From JAGVSZ01 sp019137045 (GTDB lineage: Bacteria; Pseudomonadota; Gammaproteobacteria; Burkholderiales; SG8-39), in assembly GCA_046347635.1 (NCBI GenBank), contig JAXMFT010000005.1, forward strand, positions 186,001 to 250,000: a DNA stretch of 64,000 nt. The letters run 5' to 3'. The notes under the pieces were generated by a model that saw only the letters and a program-made list of their open reading frames with translations, was not told the DNA's origin and did not search any database. This document shows positions 8,897-18,232 of the stretch, one piece after another. Both the position numbers and the translations under genes were made by a program. How positions within the stretch are numbered: position 1 is the first letter of the stretch; each line of letters begins with the position of its first letter.

Positions 8897-9940
8897 ATGA
8901 TCGCCACGCTCGTCCGTTCCGCCCTCGCGCTCGCCGCCGCGGCCGCGCTCGCGACCGCGGCCCACGCGCAGCAGAAGATCGAGCTGAAGCTCGCCTACTA
9001 CGTGGGCGACCAGCACGCGATGTCGAAGTGGCTCATCAACTGGTCCGAGCAGCTCGAGAAGGGGTCCAACGGGCGCATCGTGGTGAAGCGCTTCCCCGGC
9101 GCGCAGATGGGCCCGACGCCGCAGCACTACGATTTCGCGCGCACCGGGCAGGCGGACGTGTCGTGGTTCCTGCACGGCGGCACGCCGGGCCGCTTTCCGC
9201 TCACCGAGATCATCAGCCTGCCGTTCATGGTCGGCAGCGCCGAGATCGGGACCAAGGTGCTGAACGACCCGGGCCTGCGGCAGAAGTACCTCGACGCCGA
9301 GCACAAGGGGGTCAAGGTGCTGATCCTCTTCACGCACCAGCCCGGCGGCCCGCACACCACCAAGAAGCCGATTCGGACCATGGACGACTTCAAGGGCATG
9401 CGCCTGCGGTTCGCATCGCCGACGGTGCGAGATTTCGTGCAGGCGCTCGGCGCCACCCCGGTCGGGGTGCCCCCGACCGAGATCGCCGAGCAGCTGCAGA
9501 AGGGCACGATCGACGGCGTGTTCATCGACTACGGCGGCGCCGGCATCGCGTTCAAGCTGGGCGGGACGATCCGGTACTCGACCGAGCTCTACGCCTACGT
9601 GACGAGCTTCGGCCTGGCGATGAACGAGGACTTCTGGAACAAGCTGCCGCCGGACCTGAAGAAGCTCGTGATCGACACGACCACCGGCAGGGAGCGGGAG
9701 ATCGGCCAGGCCTGGGACGGGCTCGACGCGCCGGGCAAGAAGGCCCTGCTCGACGGCGGCGGCCAGGCGATCCGTTTCTCGCCCGAGGACGACGCCAAGG
9801 TGCGGCGGGTCGGTAGCCAGGTCACCTTCGCCAAGATCAAGGAGCTCGAGGACAAGGGGCTGCCGGCGCGCGCGGTGTACGAGCAGATGCGCAGCCTCGC
9901 GGACAAGCACTCGAAGACCTCGAAGAGCTTCTGGAACTGA
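8897..9940 (+). CDS. dctP: TRAP transporter periplasmic solute-binding protein (DctP family)
   Basis: Periplasmic receptor that delivers an organic acid to the DctQM permease. The 347-residue product has a signal peptide cleaved after about AHA (residue 24). The mature part has DctP features: GRIVVKRFPGAQMGPTP, then DDFKGMRLRF, which carries the conserved carboxylate-binding arginine, and the GTPVG-like ATPVGVPPTEIAEQLQKGTIDG segment. The start is fixed by AGGAGGAG just upstream. Neighbouring aromatic-degradation-type genes suggest an aromatic or dicarboxylic acid substrate, but the ligand cannot be read from sequence. Confidence 0.93.
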   Translation: MIATLVRSALALAAAAALATAAHAQQKIELKLAYYVGDQHAMSKWLINWSEQLEKGSNGRIVVKRFPGAQMGPTPQHYDFARTGQADVSWFLHGGTPGRFPLTEIISLPFMVGSAEIGTKVLNDPGLRQKYLDAEHKGVKVLILFTHQPGGPHTTKKPIRTMDDFKGMRLRFASPTVRDFVQALGATPVGVPPTEIAEQLQKGTIDGVFIDYGGAGIAFKLGGTIRYSTELYAYVTSFGLAMNEDFWNKLPPDLKKLVIDTTTGREREIGQAWDGLDAPGKKALLDGGGQAIRFSPEDDAKVRRVGSQVTFAKIKELEDKGLPARAVYEQMRSLADKHSKTSKSFWN

Positions 9941-10001
9941 CGCTGCGCGCGAGTGCTGCGCGGCGCGGGGGCCGCCCCGGCCGCCGCGCCGCGTCCAGGC
10001 C

Positions 10002-10469
10002 ATGAAGGACCCGCGCGCGTTCATCGCCAGGCTCTGCGGCTGGGTGTCGGCCGCGTTCCTCGCGGCCATGATGCTGCTGATCGTCGCCGACGTCGTGCTG
10101 CGCAAGCTCGGGGCGAACCCGATCCACGGCACCTACGAGCTGGTCGAGCTGCTGCTCGTCTGCACCTTCTTCCTCGCCCTGCCGGCCACCTTCCTGCGCG
10201 ACGAGAACATCGTCGTGGACATGATCGACACCTGGCGTCCGCGCTGGGTGCCGGGGCTCAAGCGCGCCTGGGCGGCGGCCGCGGTCCTCCTGCTCGCCAC
10301 GATCGCCTGGCAGTCGTGGCTGCAGGCGCGCGACGCGGCATCGTTCGGCGACGTCACCTCCGACCTCTCGCTGCCCAAGACCCTCTACTGGGCGCCGCTC
10401 GTGATCGGGATCGCGGCGAGCGCAGTCGCCGCGGGCGCGATGGCGCTGAAGCGGGGCGGGCGCAAGTGA
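10002..10469 (+). CDS. dctQ: TRAP transporter small membrane subunit (DctQ family)
   Basis: The 155-residue protein has four predicted membrane segments (about 12-34, 47-66, 88-108, 126-146) and the family-typical DVVLRKLGANPIHGTYELVELLLV stretch. It begins 61 bp after dctP, and its stop overlaps the start of dctM (GTGA), which fits the membrane complex DctQM driven by an ion gradient. Confidence 0.9.
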   Translation: MKDPRAFIARLCGWVSAAFLAAMMLLIVADVVLRKLGANPIHGTYELVELLLVCTFFLALPATFLRDENIVVDMIDTWRPRWVPGLKRAWAAAAVLLLATIAWQSWLQARDAASFGDVTSDLSLPKTLYWAPLVIGIAASAVAAGAMALKRGGRK

Positions 10470-11770
10470 GCGTCGGCCTGATCGGCGTCGTCGGCGTGGT
10501 CGCGCTGCTCGTCGCGCTCGCGCTGCGCGTGCCGATCGCGCTCGCGCTCGGCGGGGTGGGCTTCCTCGGCTACGCCGCCGCCGACGACTGGACCAAGGCG
10601 CTGAAGATGCTCGGCAGCGTGCCCTTCAACCTGTCGACCGCGTACTCGCTGTCGGTGATCCCGCTCTTCATCCTGATGGGGGCGGTGGCCTCGCGCGCCG
10701 CGATGTCGCGCGAGCTCTTCGACGCCGCGAATGCGCTCTTCGCCGGCTTTCGCGGCGCGCTCACCCACGCGACGATCGGGGCCTGCGCCGCCTTCGGCGC
10801 GATCTGCGGCTCCTCGATCGCCACCGCAGCGACCTTCTCGAAGGTCTCGATTCCGGAGATGCGCCGGCACGGCTACGACCCGGGCTTCTCCGCCGGGGCG
10901 GTCGCGGCCGCGGGCACGCTCGGCATCATCATCCCGCCGTCGGTGATCCTCGCGATCTACTCGATCGTGGCCGAGCAGTCGCTGCCCAAACTCTTCGCCG
11001 CGGCGCTGATCCCGGGCCTGATCCTCGCGCTGCTCTACGTGATCACGGTGTGGCTCGTCGCCCGGCTGCGCCCGCGGCTCATGCCCGACACCGCGCCGAT
11101 GCCGCTCGCGCGGCGGCTGCGCGCGGCGCGCGGCATGTGGAAGCTCGCGCTGCTCTTCTTCCTCGCGGTGGTGGGCATCTACGTCGGCTGGTACTCGCCC
11201 ACCGAGGCCGCCGCGGTGAGCGCGTTCGCGGCGATCGTGATCGCGTTCGCCAGCGGCCACATGCGCTGGCGCGGACTGCTCGATGCGTTCATGGAGACCG
11301 CCTACGCCACGGCGATGCTGTTCTTCATCGTGATCGGCGCGTTCATCTTCGCGCGCTTCATCGTGCTCACCCAGTTCCCCACCGCGCTCGCCGCGTGGGT
11401 GCAGGACTGGGGGCTCGCCCCGACGATGGTGATCGTCGCGGTCATGGCGCTCTATTTCGTGCTCGGCACGTTCCTCGAGGAAGTGAGCACGATCCTGATC
11501 TCGGTGCCGGTCACCCTGCCGCTCGTCCTGGCGGTCGGGTACGACGGCGTCTGGTTCGGGATCTTCGTCACCGTGATGGCGACGATCGGGCTGATCAGCC
11601 CGCCGACGGGAATGACGGTGTTCGTGATCCAGGCGCAGAATGCGGACATCCCGGCCGCGCGCATCTATCGCGGCACGCTCGCGTTCCTCGCCGCGGACTT
11701 CGTGCTGGTCGGGCTCCTGATCGCGTGGCCGGAGCTCACGTCGTGGCTGCCCGCCGCGCTGAAGATGTAG
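10466..11770 (+). CDS. dctM: TRAP transporter large permease subunit (DctM family)
   Basis: Main channel subunit of the TRAP transporter. The 434-residue, 11-12 helix protein has the family motifs VIPLFILMGAVASR, GAICGSSIATAATFSKVSIPEM, GTLGIIIPPSVILAIYSIVAEQS and LISPPTGMTVFVIQ. I took the GTG at 10466-10468, which overlaps the dctQ stop; the frame is open further upstream but that part lies inside dctQ. Confidence 0.94.
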   Translation: MSVGLIGVVGVVALLVALALRVPIALALGGVGFLGYAAADDWTKALKMLGSVPFNLSTAYSLSVIPLFILMGAVASRAAMSRELFDAANALFAGFRGALTHATIGACAAFGAICGSSIATAATFSKVSIPEMRRHGYDPGFSAGAVAAAGTLGIIIPPSVILAIYSIVAEQSLPKLFAAALIPGLILALLYVITVWLVARLRPRLMPDTAPMPLARRLRAARGMWKLALLFFLAVVGIYVGWYSPTEAAAVSAFAAIVIAFASGHMRWRGLLDAFMETAYATAMLFFIVIGAFIFARFIVLTQFPTALAAWVQDWGLAPTMVIVAVMALYFVLGTFLEEVSTILISVPVTLPLVLAVGYDGVWFGIFVTVMATIGLISPPTGMTVFVIQAQNADIPAARIYRGTLAFLAADFVLVGLLIAWPELTSWLPAALKM

Positions 11771-11771
11771 G

Positions 11772-11796
11772 CCGGCGCGCGCACGCCGCGCGCCGG
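11772..11796. repeat. Perfect inverted repeat after dctM
   Basis: Ten-base arms CCGGCGCGCG / CGCGCGCCGG around the loop CACGC. There is no T run, so it is either a weak or factor-dependent terminator or an mRNA-stabilising hairpin between the TRAP genes and the hydroxylase gene. Confidence 0.5.
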
Positions 11797-11816
11797 AGAC
11801 CGGACAGGAGAGACTC

Positions 11817-12992
11817 ATGACCGCGCAGCCCGAAATCCTGATCGCCGGCGGAGGCCTGGGCGGGCTCGCCTGCGCGCTCGCGCTCGCGCGCAAGGGCCGC
11901 CGCGTGCGCGTGCTCGAGAAGGCGGCGCAGTTCGGCGAGATCGGCTACGGCATCCAGATGGGGCCGAACATCCACCGCGTCATGCAGGCGCTCGGCGTCA
12001 TGGATGCGCTCGAGCCGAAGGCCGTGTTCCCGGACGCGCTGGTGATGATGGACTCGGTCTCCGGCGAGGAGGTCACGCGCATCGCCCTCGGCGACGCGTT
12101 CGTCAGGCGCTACGGCTACCGCTACTTCGTGATCCACCGCAGCGACCTGCACGGCACGCTGTTCGACGCCTGCCGCCGGCACGAGGAGATCGCGCTCGAG
12201 GCCTCCAAGGGCCTGGTGAAGTTCGCCGAGCGCGACGGCGGCGTGCTCGTCACCTGCGAGGACGGCTCGGAGCGCTTCGGCGCGGCGCTCGTCGGCGCTG
12301 ACGGCCTCTGGTCCCCGACGCGCAGGCAGATCGTGAACGACGCGCCGCGCCAGACCGGGCACACGGTGTACCGCGGACTGGTCCCGGTCGACGCCGTCGT
12401 CGACCGCCAGTTTCTCGACTCGATGGTGATGTGGTGCGGGCGCGACACGCACCTCGTCCAGTACCGCCTGCGCGGCGGCACGGTCATGAACAACGTGGCG
12501 GTGTTCGTGAGCCCGCGCTTCCGGCGCGGCGAGAAGGCGTTCGGCCAGCCCGACGAGCTGCACGAGATGTTCGCGCCGGCGGTGCCGCGCGTGCGCGAGA
12601 TGCTGAAGTACATCTCGCTCGAGCGCAACTGGGTGCTGCACGACCGCGACCCGGTGACCAACTGGACCGCGGGGCGCGCGACGCTGCTCGGCGACGCGGC
12701 CCACCCGACGCTGCAGTATCTCGCGCAGGGCGCGTGCATGGCGTTCGAGGATGGACTGGTGCTCGCCTCCGAGGTGGCGCGCCACGGCGACGACCTCCAC
12801 GCCGCGTTCCTCGCCTACCAGGCCCGGCGCATGAACCGCACCGCGCGCGTGGTGCTCTCCGCCCGCTTCTTCGCGGAGGTCTGCCACGCGGGCGGCGGCG
12901 CACGCCAGCTGCGCAACGATCTGCTCGGCCGGCGCTCGCCCGACGATCCCTGGGAAGCCGACTGGCTCTACCGCGGCGTCGAGCTGGATTGA
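11817..12992 (+). CDS. FAD-dependent aromatic hydroxylase (3-hydroxybenzoate 6-hydroxylase / salicylate hydroxylase family)
   Basis: Flavoprotein monooxygenase of the group A type, adding one oxygen to a phenolic acid with NAD(P)H. The 391-residue product has the FAD dinucleotide motif GGGLGGLACALAL near residue 10, DG motif GADGLWSPTRR around 160-170, and the second FAD motif LLGDAAHPTLQYLAQGACMAFEDG about 280-303. The LQYLAQGACMA and C-terminal DWLYRGVELD segments resemble 3-hydroxybenzoate 6-hydroxylases making gentisate. A GGAGAG site precedes the ATG. Its context next to TRAP genes and two FAH-family hydrolases supports an aromatic acid role; the substrate is inferred. Confidence 0.8.
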   Translation: MTAQPEILIAGGGLGGLACALALARKGRRVRVLEKAAQFGEIGYGIQMGPNIHRVMQALGVMDALEPKAVFPDALVMMDSVSGEEVTRIALGDAFVRRYGYRYFVIHRSDLHGTLFDACRRHEEIALEASKGLVKFAERDGGVLVTCEDGSERFGAALVGADGLWSPTRRQIVNDAPRQTGHTVYRGLVPVDAVVDRQFLDSMVMWCGRDTHLVQYRLRGGTVMNNVAVFVSPRFRRGEKAFGQPDELHEMFAPAVPRVREMLKYISLERNWVLHDRDPVTNWTAGRATLLGDAAHPTLQYLAQGACMAFEDGLVLASEVARHGDDLHAAFLAYQARRMNRTARVVLSARFFAEVCHAGGGARQLRNDLLGRRSPDDPWEADWLYRGVELD

Positions 12993-13200
12993 CCACGCCG
13001 CGCGCAGCGCCGCCGCGGCGCGTGTCACCCGGCTCGCGACGGACGGCGCTCAGCGGGTCCCGCGTGACCGCGCAGGGCGCGGTGAATAGATCACAGATTT
13101 CGGGTTAGTACTCCCGGCTTAAGCCGCGCGTCGGCGCCTACCCTGCCATCACCGCGCGACCGGCCGACGGTCGCCAGCCGATTGCGAAGGAGGACTGCCC

Positions 13201-13983
13201 ATGAGCGAAGCGCCCAACGGTAAGACCCGCATCCTGGCCGCCGACAGCCATCCGCTCGCCCGGGAAGCCATGGCGCGGCTGGCCGCCGGGTTGGGCCCCG
13301 TCGTCGAGGTGCTCGAGGCCGACAGCGTTGCTGCGGCGCAGGCGTGCCTGGCGCAGCCCGATGAGGTCCACCTCGTCGTCCTGGACACCGACCTGCCCGA
13401 CGCGAGCGGCCTCGACGGTCTCGAGCGCCTGCTGCGCGCGCGGCCCGGCGTTCCGATCCTCGTGCTCGCGGCGCAGGACGACCCGGAGACGGCCCGGGCG
13501 GCGCTGGACGCCGGGGCGCGGGGGTTCATCTCCAAGCGCTCGCCCACCCCGGTGCTGACCGAGGCGCTCCGGCTCGTGCTCGTCGGCGGCACCTATGTTC
13601 CGCCCCAGGCGCTGCGCGCCAACCCGCCACCGCGCGGCGCGTCCGCGCTCGCCGCGAGCCTGCCGCCCGGTGCGACCTCGCTCAGGTCGCTCGGACTGAC
13701 CCCACGCCAGACCGACGTGCTCGCCCTCCTCGTGCAGGGCAAGCCGAACAAGCTCATCTGCCGCACCCTGAACCTCGCCGAGGGGACGGTGAAGACGCAT
13801 ACGGCGGCGATCTACCGCGCCCTCGGCGTCATGAACCGGACCCAGGCGGTGTACGCGGTGAACCGGCTCGGCATCGCGCTCCCGAGCGCGGACGACGTGT
13901 GCCGGCGCGCCGGCGAGGACGCATCCACGGCCTCCCGGGTGTTCCGCCTGCTCGGGCGTCCGGCCGCGCTGCAGCCGGCGTGA
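13201..13983 (+). CDS. NarL/FixJ-type response regulator (receiver + LuxR HTH)
   Basis: The 260-residue protein has a receiver (about 10-125) with phosphoacceptor Asp62 (LVVLD) and Lys112 (ISKRS), and a LuxR-type helix-turn-helix at about 165-220 (LTPRQTDVLALLVQG, GTVKTHTAAIYRALGVMNRTQA). The first acidic pocket has only one acidic residue (ADSHP), and the Thr/Ser switch position is Ala (ILVLAAQ). A 40-residue C-terminal tail follows the HTH. No histidine kinase is adjacent. Targets are unknown; the preceding 208 bp may hold its promoter, but I see no clear element. Confidence 0.85.
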   Translation: MSEAPNGKTRILAADSHPLAREAMARLAAGLGPVVEVLEADSVAAAQACLAQPDEVHLVVLDTDLPDASGLDGLERLLRARPGVPILVLAAQDDPETARAALDAGARGFISKRSPTPVLTEALRLVLVGGTYVPPQALRANPPPRGASALAASLPPGATSLRSLGLTPRQTDVLALLVQGKPNKLICRTLNLAEGTVKTHTAAIYRALGVMNRTQAVYAVNRLGIALPSADDVCRRAGEDASTASRVFRLLGRPAALQPA

Positions 13984-14084
13984 GCGCAGCCCGTCCGGGA
14001 AGCGCCGCATCACCCGCAGGTGGAGCGACGTTCGCTCTGCGGGGCGCCTGAAGCGGAAGATATCCGCCTTCGTCGACGCGGACT

Positions 14085-14951
14085 CTAGCCGGCGTAGTCG
14101 GACGCGATGCGGACGTCGAACCGTCCGACGCGCTCGATCTCCACGCTGAGCAGGTCGCCCGGCGCCACCGGTCCGACGCCCTCCGGCGTGCCGCTGAAGA
14201 TCAGGTCGCCGGGATGGAGCGTGTACATGCTGGTGGCGTACTCGATCAGCCGGTGCACGTCGTAGACCATGCGCGCGGTCGTGCTGTCCTGGCGCGTCTC
14301 TCCGTTCACTGCGAGCGTGAGCCGCAGGCGGTTCGGGTCCGGCACCTCGTCCCGGGTCGTGAGCCACGGGCCGCACACCGCGTAGGTGTCGGCCGACTTC
14401 CGCCACGACGGCATCTCCGGGCCGCGGATGGTCATGTCGAGCCCGATCGCGTAACCGGCGACGAAGTCGAGCGCGTTCGCGCGCGTCGCCTTGCGGCACT
14501 CCCGGCCGATGACGACCGCGAGCTCGACCTCGTGGTCGTTGCGCCGCTCGGCGCCGCGCAGGCGGATCTCCTCGCCCGGCCCGATGAGCGCGCTCGTCGC
14601 CTTGAGAAACAGCCCCCAGTCGGTGATGTGGTTGAGCTTGCGCCCGTGGCCGAGTTTCGGGTCCGCCTTCGCCTCGTCGATGTGCGCCTGATAGTTGATC
14701 GGGGCGTTCACGATCTTCGTCGGATTCGCCACCGGCGACTTCAGGCGCACCGCGGTAAGCGCGCGCCGCGGCGCCGCCGCCTCGAGGGCGCGCACGCGCT
14801 CGAGCACGCGGTCCAGGTGCGCGATCAGCGGGTCGCCGGGTGCGATCGGCCAGCGCTGCGGCGGGATCGCCTCGAGCGCCGGAGTGACGTCGAGCACCTC
14901 CTCGCCGCGGACCAGTCCGAGCCGATCGTCGTCGAAGCGGCAGATTCGCAT
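14085..14951 (-). CDS. Fumarylacetoacetate hydrolase family protein
   Basis: The 288-residue protein belongs to the FAH superfamily, which hydrolyses or isomerises C-C bonds in acylpyruvates from aromatic ring cleavage. The N-terminal domain (about 1-75) is followed by the catalytic domain with NDHEVELAVVIG (the metal-binding ExE), AGYAIGLDMTIRG and the typical end HPGDLIFSGTPEGVGPVAPGDLLSVEIERVG. It is closest in layout to the 2-hydroxyhepta-2,4-diene-1,7-dioate isomerase/fumarylpyruvate hydrolase group. It converges on the response-regulator gene and stands 70 bp from the RND gene in the same direction. The exact substrate is uncertain. Confidence 0.83.
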   Translation of the reverse strand: MRICRFDDDRLGLVRGEEVLDVTPALEAIPPQRWPIAPGDPLIAHLDRVLERVRALEAAAPRRALTAVRLKSPVANPTKIVNAPINYQAHIDEAKADPKLGHGRKLNHITDWGLFLKATSALIGPGEEIRLRGAERRNDHEVELAVVIGRECRKATRANALDFVAGYAIGLDMTIRGPEMPSWRKSADTYAVCGPWLTTRDEVPDPNRLRLTLAVNGETRQDSTTARMVYDVHRLIEYATSMYTLHPGDLIFSGTPEGVGPVAPGDLLSVEIERVGRFDVRIASDYAG

Positions 14952-15021
14952 CGTGGTGCCTCCGATCCGCGCCGCCCGCCGCGGCGCGCGGCCGCCATGG
15001 TAGGCCGCGCGCCGCGATCGA

Positions 15022-18000
15022 TCAATCGGGCGCGTGGCGCTTGCGGTACGCGGCGTAGTAGAGCACCGGGATCACCACCAGCGTCAGCACGGTCGAGACC
15101 AGGATGCCGAAGATGAGCGCGATCGCGAGCCCGTTGAAGATCGGGTCGTCGAGGATGAAGGTCGCCCCGAGCATCGCCGCGGCCGCGGTGAGCGCGATCG
15201 GCTTGGCGCGCGCCGCGGCCGACTGGATCACCGCGTCGCGGAACGGCACCCCTTCCGCGGTCTTCAGATTGACGAAGTCCACCAGCAGGATCGAATTGCG
15301 CACGATGATGCCGGCGAGGGCGATCATCCCGATCATCGAGGTGGCGGTGAAGTTCGCGCCGAGCAGCGCGTGCCCCGGCATGACCCCGATGATCGTCAGC
15401 GGGATCGGCGCCATGATCACGAGCGGCGCGAGGTACGAGCGGAACTCGGCGACCACGAGCAGGTAGATGAGCACCAGCCCCACGGCGTAGGCGAGCCCCA
15501 TGTCGCGGAAGGTCTCGTAGGTCACCTGCCACTCGCCGTCCCACTTGATCGCATAGCTGCGATACGGATCCGACGGCTGGCCGATGAAGTGCTCGCCGAG
15601 CACGCCGCCCTCGTCGAGCGGCTTGCCCGCGATCCGCTCGCGGATGCCGAACATGCCGTAGAGCGGGCTGCCGATCGCGCCCGCCTGGTCGCCCACGACG
15701 TACACCACCGGCAGGAGGTCCTTGTGGTAGATCGGGCGGTCGCGGTCGTCGCGCTGGCTGCGCACCACTTCGGCGAGCGGCACGAGGCCGCCGTCGGGCG
15801 CACGCACGCCGAGCTTCAGGGCGTCGTCGAGGTCGCCGCGGCGCTCCGCCGGCAGGCCCACGCGCACCGGCACCTCGTACTTCGACTGGCCGTCGTGGAT
15901 CGGGGTGACGTCCTCGCCCGCGAGGCCGAGGCGCATCGTTTCGACCACGTCGCGGCGGCTTACGCCGGCGAGCGCCGCCTTGCCCTGGTCCACCTTCAGC
16001 ACCACGCGCGGGGCGGGGTCCTCCACCGAGTCGTCGACGTCGACGATGTCGGGCGTGGCGGCGAACGCCTCGCGCACGCGCTTCGCCACGCGGATGCGCC
16101 CCGCGTCGTCCGGCCCGTACACCTCGGCGACGATCGGCGCGAGCACCGGCGGCCCCGGCGGCACTTCGACCACCTTGAGGCGCGCATCCCACTTGCGCGC
16201 GATCCGTTCGAGCTCCGGCCGCACCGCCTGCGCGATGTCGTGGCTCTTGCGGCTGCGCACGTGCTTGTCCACGAGGTTCACCTGGAGGTCGCCGCTCTCG
16301 GCCGCGTCGCGCAGGTAGTACTGGCGCACCAGGCCGTTGAAATTGATCGGCGAGGCGAGCCCCGCGTACGCCTGGTAGTCGGTGACCTCCGGGATCGTGG
16401 CCAGATACGTGCCCATCTCGCGCAGCGCCGCCGCGGTGATCTCGACCGGCGTCCCCGCCGGCATGTCGACCACGACCTGGAACTCGGACTTGTTGTCGAA
16501 CGGCAGCATCTTCAGCACCACCAGCCTGAAGACCGGCAGCGCGGCGGAGGCGACGATGAGTGCGAGCACCGCGAGGCCGAGACGGCGGCGATTGCGCCGC
16601 GCGCGGTCGCCGCGCGCGACGAACGGGCCGAGCACGCGGTCGAAGAACCGGTCGAGCCGGCCGGGGGCGCGCTCGGGCGCATGGTGCGCGCGCCCGAGCA
16701 GCTTCAGCGCGAGCCACGGGGTGACGGTGAACGCGATCGCGAGCGAGATCACCATCCCGAGGCTGGCGTTGATCGGGATCGGGCTCATGTACGGTCCCAT
16801 CAGGCCGCTCACGAACGCCATCGGCAGGAGCGCCGCGATCACGGTGAAGGTCGCCAGGATGGTCGGTCCGCCGACCTCGTCGACCGCGGCCGGGATGATG
16901 CCGGAGAGCGGCCCGCTCGCGAGCGCGCGGCGCCGGTGGATGTTCTCCACCACCACGATGGCGTCGTCGACGAGGATGCCGATCGAGAAGATGAGCGCGA
17001 ACAGCGACACCCGGTTGAGCGTGAACCCCCACGCCCACGAGGCGAACAGGGTGGTGGCGAGCGTGAGCAGCACCGCGATGCCGACGATCAGCGCTTCGCG
17101 CCAGCCGAGCGCGAAGAGCACCAGCGCGACCACCGACAGCGTGGCGAACACGAGCTTCTGGATGAGCTGCTGCGCCTTGTCGTTCGCCGTGGCCCCGTAG
17201 TTGCGCGTCACGGTGACCTGCAGGTCGGCGGGAATGACGGTGCCGCGCAGCTCGTCCGCGCGCCGGATCACCGCCGCGGCCACCTCGACCGCGTTCTCGC
17301 CCGGCTTCTTGGTCACCTGCAGCGTGACCGCCGGCTGCTCGCCCGCCGCGGCGATGCCCTTGCGCTCGGCCGCCGGGCCCGCGCCGGTCCACACGTAGCG
17401 GCCCGGCTGGTCGGGCCCGTCGACCACCTCGGCGACGTCGGACAGATAGACCGGCCGCCGCTCGAACGTGCCGACCACCAGCGCGCGCACGTCGGCCGCC
17501 GATTCGAGGTAGCTGCCGGTCTCGACCACCATCTCGCGGTTGTCGCGCACCACCTTGCCGGTCGGCGCGGCGGCGTTCGAGAGCTGCAAGGCGTTGCGCA
17601 CGTCGAGCGCCGAGATGCCGTGCGCGTTCAGGCGGTCGGCGTCGAGCAGCACCCGCACCGTCCGTCCCGGCCCGCCGAGGGTCTGCACCTCGCGCGTCCC
17701 GGGCACGCGCTTCAGCTCCACCTCGGCCGCGTGCGCGACGCGCTCGAGCTCGAACGCGCCGCGCGCGGGGTCGGTGGTCCACAGCGTGAGCGTGACGACC
17801 GGCACGTCGTCGATGCCCTTCGGCTTGATGACCGGCTCGAGCACGCCGAGGTTGGGCGATACCCAGTCGCGGTTCGAGTGGATGGTGTCGTAGAGGCGCA
17901 CCAGCGCGTCCACGCGCGGCACTCCGACCTCGAACTGCACCGTCAGGATCGCCATTCCCGGGCGCGAGACCGAGTACACGTGCTCCACCCCGGTCATCTG

Positions 18001-18225
18001 CGCGAGGACCTGCTCCGCCGGCGTGCTGATCAGCTTCTCCACGTCGCGCGCGGAGGCGCCGGGGAACGGGACGAACACGTTCGCCATCGTCACGTTGATC
18101 TGCGGCTCCTCCTCGCGCGGGGTGACCGCGACGGCGAACAGCCCGAGCAGCGCCGCCACCAGCGCGACGAGCGGCGTGAGCTGCGAGTCCTGGAAGTAGC
18201 GCGCGATGCGCCCGGCGAGACCCAT
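15022..18225 (-). CDS. RND efflux transporter permease
   Basis: Inner-membrane proton-driven pump of the hydrophobe/amphiphile RND family. The 1067-residue protein has helix 1, two large periplasmic loops and 12 predicted helices. It has TPREEEPQINV and FPGASARDVEKLISTPAEQ near the N-terminus, and the proton-relay Asp pair in helix 4 (GILVDDAIVVVENI). At the Lys position of helix 10 it has Arg (GIIVRNSILLVDF). It follows its adaptor by 7 bp and ends the operon beginning with the DUF2892 gene. No outer-membrane channel gene is nearby. Substrate is unknown; the thioredoxin and CsoR-like repressor suggest thiol, sulfur or metal stress. Confidence 0.92.
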   Translation of the reverse strand: MGLAGRIARYFQDSQLTPLVALVAALLGLFAVAVTPREEEPQINVTMANVFVPFPGASARDVEKLISTPAEQVLAQMTGVEHVYSVSRPGMAILTVQFEVGVPRVDALVRLYDTIHSNRDWVSPNLGVLEPVIKPKGIDDVPVVTLTLWTTDPARGAFELERVAHAAEVELKRVPGTREVQTLGGPGRTVRVLLDADRLNAHGISALDVRNALQLSNAAAPTGKVVRDNREMVVETGSYLESAADVRALVVGTFERRPVYLSDVAEVVDGPDQPGRYVWTGAGPAAERKGIAAAGEQPAVTLQVTKKPGENAVEVAAAVIRRADELRGTVIPADLQVTVTRNYGATANDKAQQLIQKLVFATLSVVALVLFALGWREALIVGIAVLLTLATTLFASWAWGFTLNRVSLFALIFSIGILVDDAIVVVENIHRRRALASGPLSGIIPAAVDEVGGPTILATFTVIAALLPMAFVSGLMGPYMSPIPINASLGMVISLAIAFTVTPWLALKLLGRAHHAPERAPGRLDRFFDRVLGPFVARGDRARRNRRRLGLAVLALIVASAALPVFRLVVLKMLPFDNKSEFQVVVDMPAGTPVEITAAALREMGTYLATIPEVTDYQAYAGLASPINFNGLVRQYYLRDAAESGDLQVNLVDKHVRSRKSHDIAQAVRPELERIARKWDARLKVVEVPPGPPVLAPIVAEVYGPDDAGRIRVAKRVREAFAATPDIVDVDDSVEDPAPRVVLKVDQGKAALAGVSRRDVVETMRLGLAGEDVTPIHDGQSKYEVPVRVGLPAERRGDLDDALKLGVRAPDGGLVPLAEVVRSQRDDRDRPIYHKDLLPVVYVVGDQAGAIGSPLYGMFGIRERIAGKPLDEGGVLGEHFIGQPSDPYRSYAIKWDGEWQVTYETFRDMGLAYAVGLVLIYLLVVAEFRSYLAPLVIMAPIPLTIIGVMPGHALLGANFTATSMIGMIALAGIIVRNSILLVDFVNLKTAEGVPFRDAVIQSAAARAKPIALTAAAAMLGATFILDDPIFNGLAIALIFGILVSTVLTLVVIPVLYYAAYRKRHAPD

Positions 18226-18232
18226 GTCCGCC

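Noticed and set aside
11772..11796. Intrinsic terminator after dctM
   Set aside because: Perfect stem but no T run; recorded only as an inverted repeat.
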